Part shown: positions 1 through 8,305 of the stretch, in pieces
How the letters are laid out: the number at the start of each line of letters is the position of its first letter
Position numbering within the stretch: the stretch's first letter is position 1
Assembly (NCBI GenBank): GCA_958296105.1
Contig: OY282441.1
Coordinates: forward strand, 1,089,800-1,153,799
Reading direction: 5' to 3'
Origin: an uncultured Dehalococcoidia bacterium
GTDB lineage: Bacteria; Chloroflexota; Dehalococcoidia; Lucifugimonadales; UBA1123
Length of the DNA stretch: 64,000 bases
The notes under the pieces: generated by a model
What the model saw: the letters and a program-made list of their open reading frames with translations, nothing else
Database searches by the model: none
What the model was told of the DNA's origin: nothing
Position numbers and translations under genes: made by a program

Positions 1-786
1 GCGGCGCTGGAGTCAGACCCCAACTTCCTGTCCACCGACAGGACGGGGCGCTGGCTGCTCTCGGCGTACTACATCGCGGGCAGGTGCGCAGTCCACCCCA
101 TAGACGAGGGCGGGGCGGTCCATGCGCCGCCGGTGGAGTGGCGCGCGACGGCGCGGGGCGCTCACTGTATGCAGACGGACCGCTCGAACCGCTTCGCCTT
201 CGTGCCGCACATCAGCGGCGGAAACGGTCCGAACACGATATATCAGCTCCTGTTCGACGAGGGAACGGGGCGGCTGACACCGAACGATCCTCCGACAGTG
301 CCGCAGGACGGCGAGCTGGGGCCAAGGCACTTCTGCTTCCACCCCACGCTGGACGTACTCTACTTCTCGAACGAGCAGGGATGCAGCGTGACTGCGTACA
401 GATTGGACTCCGAGTCAGGTACGCTCTCAGCGTTCCAGGAGATATCCACACTGCCGCCGTTCTGGTCGGGGAGAAACTCGTGCGCCCAGATTCAGATAAA
501 TCCGAAAGGCTCGATGCTGTTCGCTCCGAATCGAGGCCACGACAGTATAGCCTGCTTCTCGATAGACGCCGACACCGGGCGGATGGAGCGGACGGCGATA
601 GTGCCGTCCGAGTCTGTGCCGCGCGCGCTGAGTCTGGATCAGGCGGGGGAGTTCATGTACGCGGCGGGGCTGGACTCGGGCAGACTAGCCGCGTACAAAG
701 TCAACGAGGCGTGGGGAGGTCTCGACCGAATCGCCACTTACGAGGTGGGCAGAGAGCCTATGTGGGTCCTGCCCACAGCGGTATGA
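1..786 (+). CDS. Lactonase-family seven-bladed beta-propeller protein (5' truncated by window edge)
   Basis: The reading frame is open from the first base and ends at TGA 784-786, so the N-terminus lies outside the window; about 261 codons are visible. The protein shows repeated propeller-blade signatures of the 6-phosphogluconolactonase/YbhE type: GPRHFCFHPTLDVLYFSNE, QINPKGSMLFAPNRGHDSI and SLDQAGEFMYAAG, each a strand followed by a glycine turn. Members are cytosolic or secreted and hydrolyse sugar lactones or serve as carboxymuconate-cyclase-like enzymes; the substrate cannot be told here. No signal peptide can be judged. It lies 79 bp upstream of an ABC importer and could be transcribed with it or separately. 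Confidence 0.8.
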   Translation, partial: AALESDPNFLSTDRTGRWLLSAYYIAGRCAVHPIDEGGAVHAPPVEWRATARGAHCMQTDRSNRFAFVPHISGGNGPNTIYQLLFDEGTGRLTPNDPPTVPQDGELGPRHFCFHPTLDVLYFSNEQGCSVTAYRLDSESGTLSAFQEISTLPPFWSGRNSCAQIQINPKGSMLFAPNRGHDSIACFSIDADTGRMERTAIVPSESVPRALSLDQAGEFMYAAGLDSGRLAAYKVNEAWGGLDRIATYEVGREPMWVLPTAV

Positions 787-865
787 CGGGGTGAGAGCGA
801 CTGCTATTGACACGCCTGATAGAATTATGGCGATTGGCATGATTCGGATAATAAGGAAGTGAGAA

Positions 866-2824
866 TTGCGAAAGGATAGGGATGATAAAGTGAGAAAGTT
901 GCGATTGATAACCACTATGGCTTCGCTCGCGCTCCTGTTCGTTCTGGGCGTCGCCTGTTCGAGCAGTGAGCCGGCAGCGCCGGCGGCGCCAGCCGGAGCC
1001 ACAGCCGAAGAGGTTCAGGCGGCGATGCAGCAGGCTGTTCAGCAGGCGATGCAGGCGCAGCCGAGCCTGACGGAGGCGGAGGTGTCCGAGGCGATCGCCG
1101 AGGCGCTTGCCGACAGGCCGGGCGTCACGCAGGCGGATATTCAGTCCGCAGTCGAGCAGGCGGTCGCCAAGGCGGTGCCCGCTCCGACGGAAGCGCCGGA
1201 CATGATGATGATGGGGCCAAGCGGCAAGGTCACGGGCGCGGTGATAAGTGTGGGAACCCCCAGCGGCTGGCCCACGGACTGTGTCTGGTGCGCCACGTTC
1301 CCCAACATCGGCGCGGGCGAAGTGCTGGTCACAGCCACCAGATCATCCACCGGCGCATTCATCGCGGAGCCCTGGGTGGCGGAGTCTTGGACTCTTGCGC
1401 CAGACCAGAGCTACATAGACTGGAAGGTGCGCGAGGGCATCCAGTACCACAAGGGGTGGGGCGAGCTTACGGCTGAGGACGTGGTCTATACGTACAACGC
1501 CGGAAACCCCGCCATAACCCCGGAGGCTGTCCACGACACGCTCCCAAGCCCCACGATCGGCAAGCTGGATCTGCTCAGCAAGTACGTTGCGCGGATGAAC
1601 CTCAACTCCTTCTCGGCGAACACGATCCTTTCCATATCCGATCTGGGAGAGGGCGTGCCGATCATGTCCAGCAAGGTGCAGGCTCAGCAAGGCACGGACT
1701 GGATGCGCCAGAACATAATCCTCTCGGGCCCGTTCGAGGTGCCGGAGTGGACGCAGCAGAAGGGCATCTACCTGGAGGCGCGCTCGGACGGCGAGCATTG
1801 GAAGGGCATGCCCTTCATAGAGCGCTTCGACATGATCGAGGTGCCTGAGTCCGCCACTAGGCGCGCCATGATCGAGAGCGGGCAGGCGGACATGGCGGAT
1901 GTCCCGATCAAGGACTGGGCGGCGCTGATCGACGACTCGGGCATGGCAACGGCGCAGGAAGGCATCAGCAGTGCGCGGGGCGTCCTGTTCCAGGGCCACT
2001 ACTGGGAGACCGAACACCCCAGGAGCGGCGAGGCTCTGGAGCGCACGATCGACGACTCCAAGCCATGGATATCGAAGATGGATGACATGGCAGGGCGCGA
2101 GCGCGCCAGAGACGTGCGCACCGCGATCTCGCAGTGCGTGGACCGCGAGGCGATTCTCGACACCATCCTGGGCGGCCAGGGGCGCGTGGCCTACACCCAG
2201 TACATACACCCAGACACCGCGCTGTACGCGAAGGCGGACGGCGACACGCGCTGGAGCATCCCCTTCGACTGCGAGGGATCCAAGGCGCTTCTCGCCAAGC
2301 ACGGCTACGAAGACGGCTTCACCATCAACGACTACTGGGCGGGACCCAGCGGGGTGGTGGTCGAGACCGCCGAGGCGATGGCCGCCACGTGGCTGTCGGA
2401 GCTGAAAATCACGGTCGAGCTGGACAGGCAGATATACTCCACATGGAGGCCGGGCCTGATCTCGCGCTCGGTGAACGGTATGCACGGCAGCTTCAACCCG
2501 GGCACCGCGCCCCCGATATGGGCCAACGAGTGGACGTGGAGCGCGGTTGCCTCGCCTGCCGGGTACAACTCAGGCAACGAGCTGCCGAAAGCCAGCGAGA
2601 CGGTGCTGGCGAAGGAGCAGACCACCAACCAAGAGGAGCTGGAGCAGCTCACCCTGGACTGGGTGGACTTCATCTTCGAGGAGCGCTTCGGCTTCACCAT
2701 CGGCACCATGCCGAGCAACACCATCTACAATCCGAACGTGATCTCCTCTTGGGAGATGCGGCCAATGACCAACTTCAGGGTCGGCGGCATGAAGTCGCTG
2801 GAGAAGATCCAGCTAGCCAAGTAG
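866..2824 (+). CDS. ABC transporter substrate-binding lipoprotein, peptide/opine family 5 (SBP_bac_5)
   Basis: A 652-residue extracytoplasmic solute-binding protein. The N-terminus has basic residues, a hydrophobic stretch and the lipobox LGVAC with Cys31, so it is membrane-tethered. Residues 35-110 are an unusual Ala/Gln/Glu-rich helical linker (AAMQQAVQQAMQAQP and similar) before the binding domain. The binding domain carries family-5 features, including W-x-VREGIQYHKGWGELTAEDVVYTYN. TTG 866 follows AAGGAAG by about 7 nt; GTG 890 is an alternative that keeps the signal peptide. The two permeases follow, so this is the ligand-recognition part of a dipeptide-, oligopeptide- or opine-type importer. 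The ligand is unknown. No ATP-binding subunit is nearby. Confidence 0.88.
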   Translation: MRKDRDDKVRKLRLITTMASLALLFVLGVACSSSEPAAPAAPAGATAEEVQAAMQQAVQQAMQAQPSLTEAEVSEAIAEALADRPGVTQADIQSAVEQAVAKAVPAPTEAPDMMMMGPSGKVTGAVISVGTPSGWPTDCVWCATFPNIGAGEVLVTATRSSTGAFIAEPWVAESWTLAPDQSYIDWKVREGIQYHKGWGELTAEDVVYTYNAGNPAITPEAVHDTLPSPTIGKLDLLSKYVARMNLNSFSANTILSISDLGEGVPIMSSKVQAQQGTDWMRQNIILSGPFEVPEWTQQKGIYLEARSDGEHWKGMPFIERFDMIEVPESATRRAMIESGQADMADVPIKDWAALIDDSGMATAQEGISSARGVLFQGHYWETEHPRSGEALERTIDDSKPWISKMDDMAGRERARDVRTAISQCVDREAILDTILGGQGRVAYTQYIHPDTALYAKADGDTRWSIPFDCEGSKALLAKHGYEDGFTINDYWAGPSGVVVETAEAMAATWLSELKITVELDRQIYSTWRPGLISRSVNGMHGSFNPGTAPPIWANEWTWSAVASPAGYNSGNELPKASETVLAKEQTTNQEELEQLTLDWVDFIFEERFGFTIGTMPSNTIYNPNVISSWEMRPMTNFRVGGMKSLEKIQLAK

Positions 2825-2844
2825 CGTCGAGGCGCGTCCCGCTT

Positions 2845-2925
2845 CCCCGAAATCGGGGCGGCGGGCTTGGCTTCGATCAGTCTCAGGCAAGATATGGAGG
2901 GGCCGCCTCGCGCAGCCCCTCCATA
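2845..2925 (+). terminator. Two intercistronic hairpins between binding protein and permease
   Basis: CCCCGA (2845-2850) pairs with TCGGGG (2853-2858), then TATGGAGGGGC (2893-2903) pairs perfectly over 11 bp with GCCCCTCCATA (2915-2925). There is no T-tract. Such stem-loops after a binding-protein gene usually stabilise its mRNA or lower permease read-through. This role is inferred. Confidence 0.5.
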
Positions 2926-2954
2926 ATCGAGTTGCCGTCTGTCGAGGTGTCGTC

Positions 2955-3890
2955 ATAAGCACATTCATCATCCGCCGCTTCTTTACGTCCATACTGGCGC
3001 TGATGGGGGCTACGATCATCATATTCGCGGCGTCTCGGGTGCTGGGCGACCCAACGGTGCTGTTCCTGCCGGAAGAGGGCTACGGTCTGGACGCCGCAGA
3101 GCTGGACAAGGCGAGAAAACGTCTCCATCTGGACAAGCCCGTGCCGCTACAGTATGCCTTCTGGGTTGCGGACATCCTGCGCGGAGACCTGGGCCAGGAT
3201 CTGGGAGACAGGCACCCGATATCTTCCAAGCTGAGGGATAAGCTCCCGCCCACTCTCAGGCTCGCCGCAGCAGCGTACGTCATCGCCACCCTGATCGGGA
3301 TTCCGCTCGGCGTCCTGTCGGCGGTCAAGCGGGGAACGGTCTGGGACATGGCGGGGCGGACGTTCGCGCTTCTCGGGCAGGCGCTGCCCATCTTCTGGGT
3401 GGGCATACTCGGAATTCTCATCTTCGCAGTGTGGCTCCAGCTGCTTCCCGCCGGAACGGAGGGGGAGGGATTCTCCATCAAGCACTACATTCTGCCCACG
3501 CTCACGCTGGCGTGGTTTCCGGCGGCTGGCTACCTTCGTCTAATGCGCTCTGCCATGCTGGACGTGCTGGACTCGGAGTACGTGAAGCTGGCGCGCGCCA
3601 AGGGCGTCAGATCCAACGCCATCGTGTGGAAGCACGCATTCAAGAACGCCGCTATCGCGCCGCTCACCTTCTCGGGTCTGCTGCTTGCCGGATTCATCAC
3701 CGGCTCGGTTTCGGTCGAAGTGGTCTTTGGCTGGCCGGGCATAGCCAGGCTGGCGGTCGAGGCGGTGCAGACGAACAATCTGACCACGCTCTCGGTAATC
3801 ACGCTCATGTTCACTCTCATCTACGTGGTGGTGAACTTCCTTGTCGATCTGATGTACGGGTTCATAGACCCGAGGATCCGCTACTCCTGA
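2955..3890 (+). CDS. ABC transporter permease, DppB family (probable non-canonical ATA start)
   Basis: Inner-membrane permease of the peptide/opine importer. The first ATG in frame is at 3003, but the frame upstream of it encodes STFIIRRFFTSILAL, the standard first segment (TFxxRR then TM1) of DppB proteins. The frame is open there and contains no ATG, GTG or TTG. A GAGGTG Shine-Dalgarno-like sequence (2944-2949) lies 5 nt before ATA 2955, so I place the start at ATA. The remainder shows the conserved EAA-loop region (EYVKLARAKGVRSNAIVWKH) and a periplasmic loop after TM1. The length of about 311 residues is normal for the family; a start at 3003 would remove half of TM1. DppC follows after 12 bp. 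Confidence 0.8.
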   Translation: MSTFIIRRFFTSILALMGATIIIFAASRVLGDPTVLFLPEEGYGLDAAELDKARKRLHLDKPVPLQYAFWVADILRGDLGQDLGDRHPISSKLRDKLPPTLRLAAAAYVIATLIGIPLGVLSAVKRGTVWDMAGRTFALLGQALPIFWVGILGILIFAVWLQLLPAGTEGEGFSIKHYILPTLTLAWFPAAGYLRLMRSAMLDVLDSEYVKLARAKGVRSNAIVWKHAFKNAAIAPLTFSGLLLAGFITGSVSVEVVFGWPGIARLAVEAVQTNNLTTLSVITLMFTLIYVVVNFLVDLMYGFIDPRIRYS

Positions 3891-3902
3891 GGGGAGGAAA
3901 CG

Positions 3903-4817
3903 ATGGCCGAAGCGTCACAGGAACTGGCGATCACCAGAGGCGGCAATGCTCTCTCCAGAGTCTGGGGCGCATTTCGCAGGTGGCCCATAATCTCGATAGC
4001 TCTCATCGCCGTTCTGACCTTCGTAGCCGTGTTCGCTCCTCTGATCTCTCCGCAAAGCCCGATAGAGAGCCAGCTGCGGGACAGGAACGCGCCTCCGTTC
4101 TGGTATGGGCAGTGGTACGAGGAGAACCCGAAGGTGACGAGGACCTACGTTCTGGGCGCGGACCCCATCGGGCGAGACGTGCTGAGCCGTCTGATCCACG
4201 GCGCGAGGATATCCATGATGGTGGTCATCGTAGCCATGGTCAGCGGTACGGTGGTAGGCACGGCGCTGGGGCTGGTGGCTGGTTACGTTGGCGGTCTCAC
4301 GGACGAGATCATAACGCGCCTCGTGGACATCTGGCTGGGGCTTCCGTTCATTCTGCTGGCGCTGATAGTGGCGATAACCATAGGCGCGGGGCTGCTCACC
4401 ATGATGGGGCTGCTTGCCGCCACGTCATGGACGCCGTTCGTGCGCAACATAAGGGGCGAGGTGCTGACGCTTCGGGAGCGTGACTACGTATCGCTGGCCA
4501 AGGTGGCCGGGGCGTCTCCGATCAGAATTCTCATCCGCCACATTCTGCCCGGCGTGACCAACACCGTGCTGGTGATCGCCACGCTGCGCATAGGCCAGCT
4601 GATTCTCACCGAGTCGTTCCTCAGCTTCCTGGGGGCGGGCATACCGGCGCCCACGCCCACCTGGGGAGCCATGATCGCCGACGGACGCGAGTACCTGAGA
4701 GATGCCTGGTGGGTATCGGTGTTCGCGGGCATCGCCATCGGTCTCACCGTGCTGGCGCTGAATTTCTTCGGAGACTGGATGCGCGACACCTTCGACCCCA
4801 GACTCCGGCAGGTGTAG
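3903..4817 (+). CDS. ABC transporter permease, DppC family
   Basis: A 304-residue inner-membrane permease, partner of the upstream DppB-like protein. ATG 3903 follows GGGGAGG by 7 nt. An N-terminal OppC-type segment (RRWPIISIALIAVLTFVAVFAP) precedes the transport domain with DPIGRDVLSRLIHGARIS and the EAA loop DYVSLAKVAGASPIRIL. The family's ATPase genes (DppD/DppF) are missing directly downstream, where a repeat array begins; the importer must borrow ATPases encoded elsewhere. Only 12 bp separate it from the preceding permease, so co-transcription is likely. Confidence 0.9.
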   Translation: MAEASQELAITRGGNALSRVWGAFRRWPIISIALIAVLTFVAVFAPLISPQSPIESQLRDRNAPPFWYGQWYEENPKVTRTYVLGADPIGRDVLSRLIHGARISMMVVIVAMVSGTVVGTALGLVAGYVGGLTDEIITRLVDIWLGLPFILLALIVAITIGAGLLTMMGLLAATSWTPFVRNIRGEVLTLRERDYVSLAKVAGASPIRILIRHILPGVTNTVLVIATLRIGQLILTESFLSFLGAGIPAPTPTWGAMIADGREYLRDAWWVSVFAGIAIGLTVLALNFFGDWMRDTFDPRLRQV

Positions 4818-4849
4818 CGGGGCGAACTGGTTCCGGGCGAAGAACTCTT

Positions 4850-5578
4850 TCTCACCCTCACCCCAACCCTCTCCCTCTAGGGAGAGGGGGCTGTCGAATG
4901 GGGTTCAGGATTGGCTACTCCTCTACAGGGGGAGGGGGTTTGCCGAATGGGGTTCAGGATTGGCTGCGTATTTACCCACTCCTCGGAAGGCGGGGGTATC
5001 ACCCTCACCCCAACCCTCTCCCTCTAGGGAGAGGGGGTTTGTCGAATGGGGTTCAGGATTGGCTACTCCCCTACAGGGAGAGGGGCTGGTGATTGGGATT
5101 CAGGATTGGCTACTCCTCTACAGGGAGAGGGGCTGGTGATTGGGATTCAGGATTGGCTGCGTATTTGCCCACTCCTCGGAAGGCGGGGGTATCACCCTCT
5201 CCCCAACCCTCTCCCTCTAGGGAGAGGGGGTTTGTTGAATGGGGTTCAGGATTGGCTACTCCCCTACAGGGAGAGGGGCTGTCGAATGGGGTTCAGGATT
5301 GGCTACTCCCCTACAGGGAGAGGGGCTGTCGAATGGGGTTCGGGATTGGCTACTCCTCTACAGGGAGATGAGCTGGTGATTGGGATTCAGGCTTGGCTGC
5401 GTATTTGCCCACTCCTCGGAAGGCGGGGGTATCACCCTCACCCCAACCCTCTCCCTCTAAGGAGAGGGGGTTTGTTGGCTGGGGTTCAGGATTGGCTACT
5501 CCCCTACAGGGAGAGGGGCTGTCGATTGGGGTTCAGGATTGGCTACTCCTCTACAGGGAGAAGGGGGTTGTCGAATGG
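4850..5578. repeat. Hairpin-rich intergenic repeat array
   Basis: About 730 bp built from two elements. One is a palindrome with CCCTCTCCCT and AGGGAGAGGG arms around CT (near 4869, 5024, 5209). The other is a spacer block containing GGGTTCAGGATTGGCT, which occurs 11 times (near 4899, 4948, 5048, 5097, 5143, 5240, 5287, 5336, 5381, 5482, 5528). A longer unit starting GCGTATTTxCCCACTCCTCGG occurs three times (near 4967, 5158, 5398). Half-palindromes (CTACAGGGAGAGGGG) intervene. Copies are near-identical, so expansion is recent. No gene is supported; apparent reading frames here are translations of the repeat. Confidence 0.9.
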
Positions 5579-5581
5579 TAT

Positions 5582-5611
5582 TTGCTCTCTTTAGACATCC
5601 CAAAGTATAAT
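5582..5611 (+). promoter_or_regulatory. Candidate sigma-70 promoter for the acyl-CoA dehydrogenase
   Basis: TTGCTC (5582-5587) and consensus TATAAT (5606-5611) are 18 bp apart, just after the repeat array. The gene starts 66 bp downstream. The -35 match is weak. Confidence 0.4.
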
Positions 5612-5677
5612 CAGGTTGGCCCAATGAAACGGATTTACAGGGTCGTGATTACATTCCAGATCTGAGGTTGCCCACAA

Positions 5678-6820
5678 ATGGACCTTACGCTCAACGAGAT
5701 TCAGACCATGCTCCAGTCGTCGGCGCGGGAGTTCATGGAAGACCAGGTGCCAAAGACGCGCGTACTGGAGATAGACGACAGCGAATCAGGGTTCGACTCG
5801 AATCTGTGGGAGCAGATGTCCGATCTCGGATGGCCCTCTCTGACGATACCGGAGGAGTACGGCGGTCTCGGGCAGGGATGGGTCGAGCTGGGCGTGGTAT
5901 CGGAGGTCATGGGGTACTACGCATGTCCCAGCCCGCTGCTGTCGTCCGCAGTGCTGTCGGCGCAGGCGATCATCGCCGCCGGCTCCGAGGAGCAGAAGCA
6001 GACGATGCTTCCGGGAATCGCCGCCGGACAGCAGATATTCGCGCTCGCCTACACCGAGCCTGACTACTCATGGTCGCCGGACGCGATCCGCCTTCAGGCA
6101 GTCGAGAGCGGCGGCGGCTACGTGCTGAACGGCACGAAGCTGTTCATCCCAGACGCCAACGTCGCAGACCGCATTCTGGTGGTCGCGCGCACTTCGGAAG
6201 GCGAGGCGAGCGAGGACGGGCTGAGCCTCTTCGTGGTCGACCGCACCGCGCGCGGGGTTTCCACTCGCGTCATGGACGGCTGGATAGGGCCGAAGGCGTG
6301 CGAGGTCAACTTCGACGGCGTGGAGGTCGACGCTTCTGACGTTCTCGGCGAGCCGGGAAGGGCATGGGGCGCGGTCGAAGCGGCGATGGACAGGGCGACC
6401 GGCGTGCTGTGCGCGTTCATGGCGGGCGGGGCGCAGGCGGTGTACGACATGACGCGCGAGTACAGCCAGTCGCGCATCGCCTTCGGCGTTCCGATAGGCA
6501 CCTTCCAGCGTGTGCAGGACCACGTGATCGACGCGCTGACGGACGCGGACTCATCCAAGTGGACGGCGTTCGAGGCGCTGTGGCAGCTGGACGAGGGAAT
6601 GGCCGACGCTCCTGTGGGCGTGTCGACCGCCAAAGCCGTAGCCAGCCTCGGCTTTCCAAGGGCGTGCGACGCGGCGCACCACGTCCACGCGGGCATCGGC
6701 GCAGACCTCGAGTACGGACTCACGCAGTACACCAAGCGCGCGCGCACCCTCCAGCACTATCTCGGCGACCACGTGTACCACAAGGCGCGCATGGCTCGGC
6801 TCATGTCTCTGGCGGGATAG
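5678..6820 (+). CDS. Acyl-CoA dehydrogenase family flavoprotein
   Basis: A 380-residue FAD enzyme oxidising acyl-CoA thioesters at the alpha-beta bond in the cytosol. It has the three-part family fold: the N-terminal helical domain with IPEEYGGLGQG, the middle beta domain with FALAYTEPDYSWSPD and the flavin-contact segment GTKLFIPDANVADRILV, and the C-terminal helical domain with YSQSRIAFGVPIGTFQRVQDH. Near residue 350, HHVHAGIGADLEYGLTQYTKRA matches the usual H-GG-G segment in a diverged form. The catalytic Glu cannot be assigned by eye. The ATG has GAGG about 10 nt upstream. Substrate unknown; a second acyl-CoA dehydrogenase lies at 24334-25518. Confidence 0.88.
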   Translation: MDLTLNEIQTMLQSSAREFMEDQVPKTRVLEIDDSESGFDSNLWEQMSDLGWPSLTIPEEYGGLGQGWVELGVVSEVMGYYACPSPLLSSAVLSAQAIIAAGSEEQKQTMLPGIAAGQQIFALAYTEPDYSWSPDAIRLQAVESGGGYVLNGTKLFIPDANVADRILVVARTSEGEASEDGLSLFVVDRTARGVSTRVMDGWIGPKACEVNFDGVEVDASDVLGEPGRAWGAVEAAMDRATGVLCAFMAGGAQAVYDMTREYSQSRIAFGVPIGTFQRVQDHVIDALTDADSSKWTAFEALWQLDEGMADAPVGVSTAKAVASLGFPRACDAAHHVHAGIGADLEYGLTQYTKRARTLQHYLGDHVYHKARMARLMSLAG

Positions 6821-6834
6821 AGGCAAAGACGGGC

Positions 6835-7530
6835 ATGGTAAAGGCACAGGCTGCCAAGCGGCATATCTTCACGGTCGAAGACTACTACGCCATGTCCGAC
6901 GTGGGTATCCTTGCCCGTGACGAACACGTCGAGCTGCTGAACGGCGCCATCTACGACAAGTACGAGGGCAAGCCGCGTCTGTTCAACGTGGACGAGTACT
7001 ACATGATGGGCGAAGCGGGCATCCTTCCCATGGAGGCGCGGGGCGTAGAGCTGATCGACGGAGAGGTAATCGACATGTCGCCAGCTGGCGAGGGACACTC
7101 GTTCTCGGTTGACGGGCTGGTGAATCCGCTGGCATATCTGCTGTGGGGCCGCGCGTGGATACGCTGCCAGAATCCGCTTCGCATCGGCAACTTCAGAGAG
7201 CCCGAGCCGGACGTGATGGTTCTGAGGCTGCGCGACGACCGCTACTCCACCAGTCATCCCTCCGCTGACGATGTTCTGCTGCTGGCAGAGGTGGGCGATT
7301 CGTCGGTTCGCTACGATCGAAACGTGAAACTCGCCATGTACGCTCGCGCCGGCGTTCCCGAGGTGTGGCTGGTGAACTTGCCCGATCTGCTGGTGGAGGT
7401 TTACACCGAGCCGCCGGATGCCTATGGGGATGTCTATGGTCGCCGGCGGACGTTCCACCCGGGCGAGTCGCTGACTCCGACGGCGTTTCCGGACGTGTCG
7501 CTGCCGGTGTCGCGGATCGTGCCTGCATGA
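6835..7530 (+). CDS. Uma2-family PD-(D/E)XK protein with duplicated N-terminal module
   Basis: A 231-residue protein of the Uma2 family (DUF820), an endonuclease-like fold common in Cyanobacteria and Chloroflexota; its biological role is unsettled. The core is typical: VELIDGEVIDMSPAG, PEPDVMVLR, DVLLLAEVGDSSVRYDRNVKLAMYARAGVPEVWLVN, where the Asp/Glu and Lys form the PD-(D/E)XK-like site. The first 35 residues (FTVEDYYAMSDVGIL...VELLNGAIYDKY) repeat as FNVDEYYMMGEAGIL...VELIDGEVIDMS, so the entry module is present twice. I start at ATG 6835, 14 bp after the preceding stop; the same frame is open upstream but only as antisense-like shadow sequence. Confidence 0.82.
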   Translation: MVKAQAAKRHIFTVEDYYAMSDVGILARDEHVELLNGAIYDKYEGKPRLFNVDEYYMMGEAGILPMEARGVELIDGEVIDMSPAGEGHSFSVDGLVNPLAYLLWGRAWIRCQNPLRIGNFREPEPDVMVLRLRDDRYSTSHPSADDVLLLAEVGDSSVRYDRNVKLAMYARAGVPEVWLVNLPDLLVEVYTEPPDAYGDVYGRRRTFHPGESLTPTAFPDVSLPVSRIVPA

Positions 7531-7579
7531 TACGGGGATGGCTCGGAGTGGACGCTGTACTGGCGTGGGGAGGTGTCCG

Positions 7580-8293
7580 ATGACAGATCTGAAAACGGTC
7601 AGCGCGCTGACGTTCGACGTGGGGGGAACGGTGTTCGACTGGCGCGGCGGGATAGAGCGCGAGGTGCAGCGTCTCGCCGATATTCAGGGCGCAGTCGTCG
7701 ACGTGCCGCAGCTCGCCACCGACTGGCGCAGAGGCATGTTCGCAATGCTGGCGCGGGTCAGGTCTCGTGAGCTTCCATGGATGAACGCGGACGAGATACA
7801 CCGCCGCGTCTTGGACGACGTTCTAGCCAACCACGACTCGCTCGTTCTGTCCTCATCGGAACGGGACGAGCTGAACGAGGTCTGGCATCGGCTCAGCGCC
7901 TGGCCTGACGCGCCCGCCGCTATAGAGAGGCTGCGAAGCCGCTATACGGTGGTCGTCCTGACGGTGCTGAGCTGGTCGATAGTGGTCGACTGCTCCAAGC
8001 ACAACGGCATTGCCTGGGATGGGATCTTGTCGTGCGAATTCCTGGGGGACTACAAGCCGGACGCAGCGGCGTACCGTGCAGGGGTCGGGCTGCTGCGGCT
8101 CGATCCCGAGCGGGCGATGATGGTGGCGGCGCATCCGGGCGACTTGGGCGCGGCGATGGACGCAGGCCTGCGCTCCGCATACGTGCATCGTGAGGGGGAG
8201 ACGCACGTCCTCGCAGGCCCCGCCGGCTCGCCAGCCAGCTACGACGTAAGCGCCCGGGATTTCACGGAGCTTGCCGATCTGCTGCTGGCATAG
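7580..8293 (+). CDS. HAD-superfamily hydrolase resembling type II haloacid dehalogenase
   Basis: A 237-residue cytosolic hydrolase. Motif I is TFDVGGTVFDW (nucleophile Asp13), motif II is the Ser/Thr after VVVLTVLSW, motif III is Lys in DYKPDAAAY, and motif IV is AAHPGDLGAAMDAGL, which is the AAH-x-x-DL form typical of L-2-haloacid dehalogenases rather than phosphatases. Those enzymes hydrolyse 2-haloalkanoates to hydroxyacids by an aspartyl-ester intermediate. Actual substrate is unproven. ATG 7580 has GGGGAGGTG 6 nt upstream; an ATG 42 bp earlier lacks a ribosome site. Confidence 0.82.
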   Translation: MTDLKTVSALTFDVGGTVFDWRGGIEREVQRLADIQGAVVDVPQLATDWRRGMFAMLARVRSRELPWMNADEIHRRVLDDVLANHDSLVLSSSERDELNEVWHRLSAWPDAPAAIERLRSRYTVVVLTVLSWSIVVDCSKHNGIAWDGILSCEFLGDYKPDAAAYRAGVGLLRLDPERAMMVAAHPGDLGAAMDAGLRSAYVHREGETHVLAGPAGSPASYDVSARDFTELADLLLA

Positions 8294-8305
8294 CCTACTG
8301 CTGCG

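Noticed and set aside
807-825. TTGACA and TAGAAT before the ABC binding-protein gene
   Set aside because: They are only 7 bp apart, unsuitable for a sigma-70 promoter.
4850-5578. Possible CRISPR array
   Set aside because: Intervening sequences are themselves repeated and unit lengths vary; no cas genes are in the window.
4709-5665. Overlapping plus-strand reading frames of 90-182 codons
   Set aside because: They are translations of the intergenic repeat array; the same peptide recurs in different frames.
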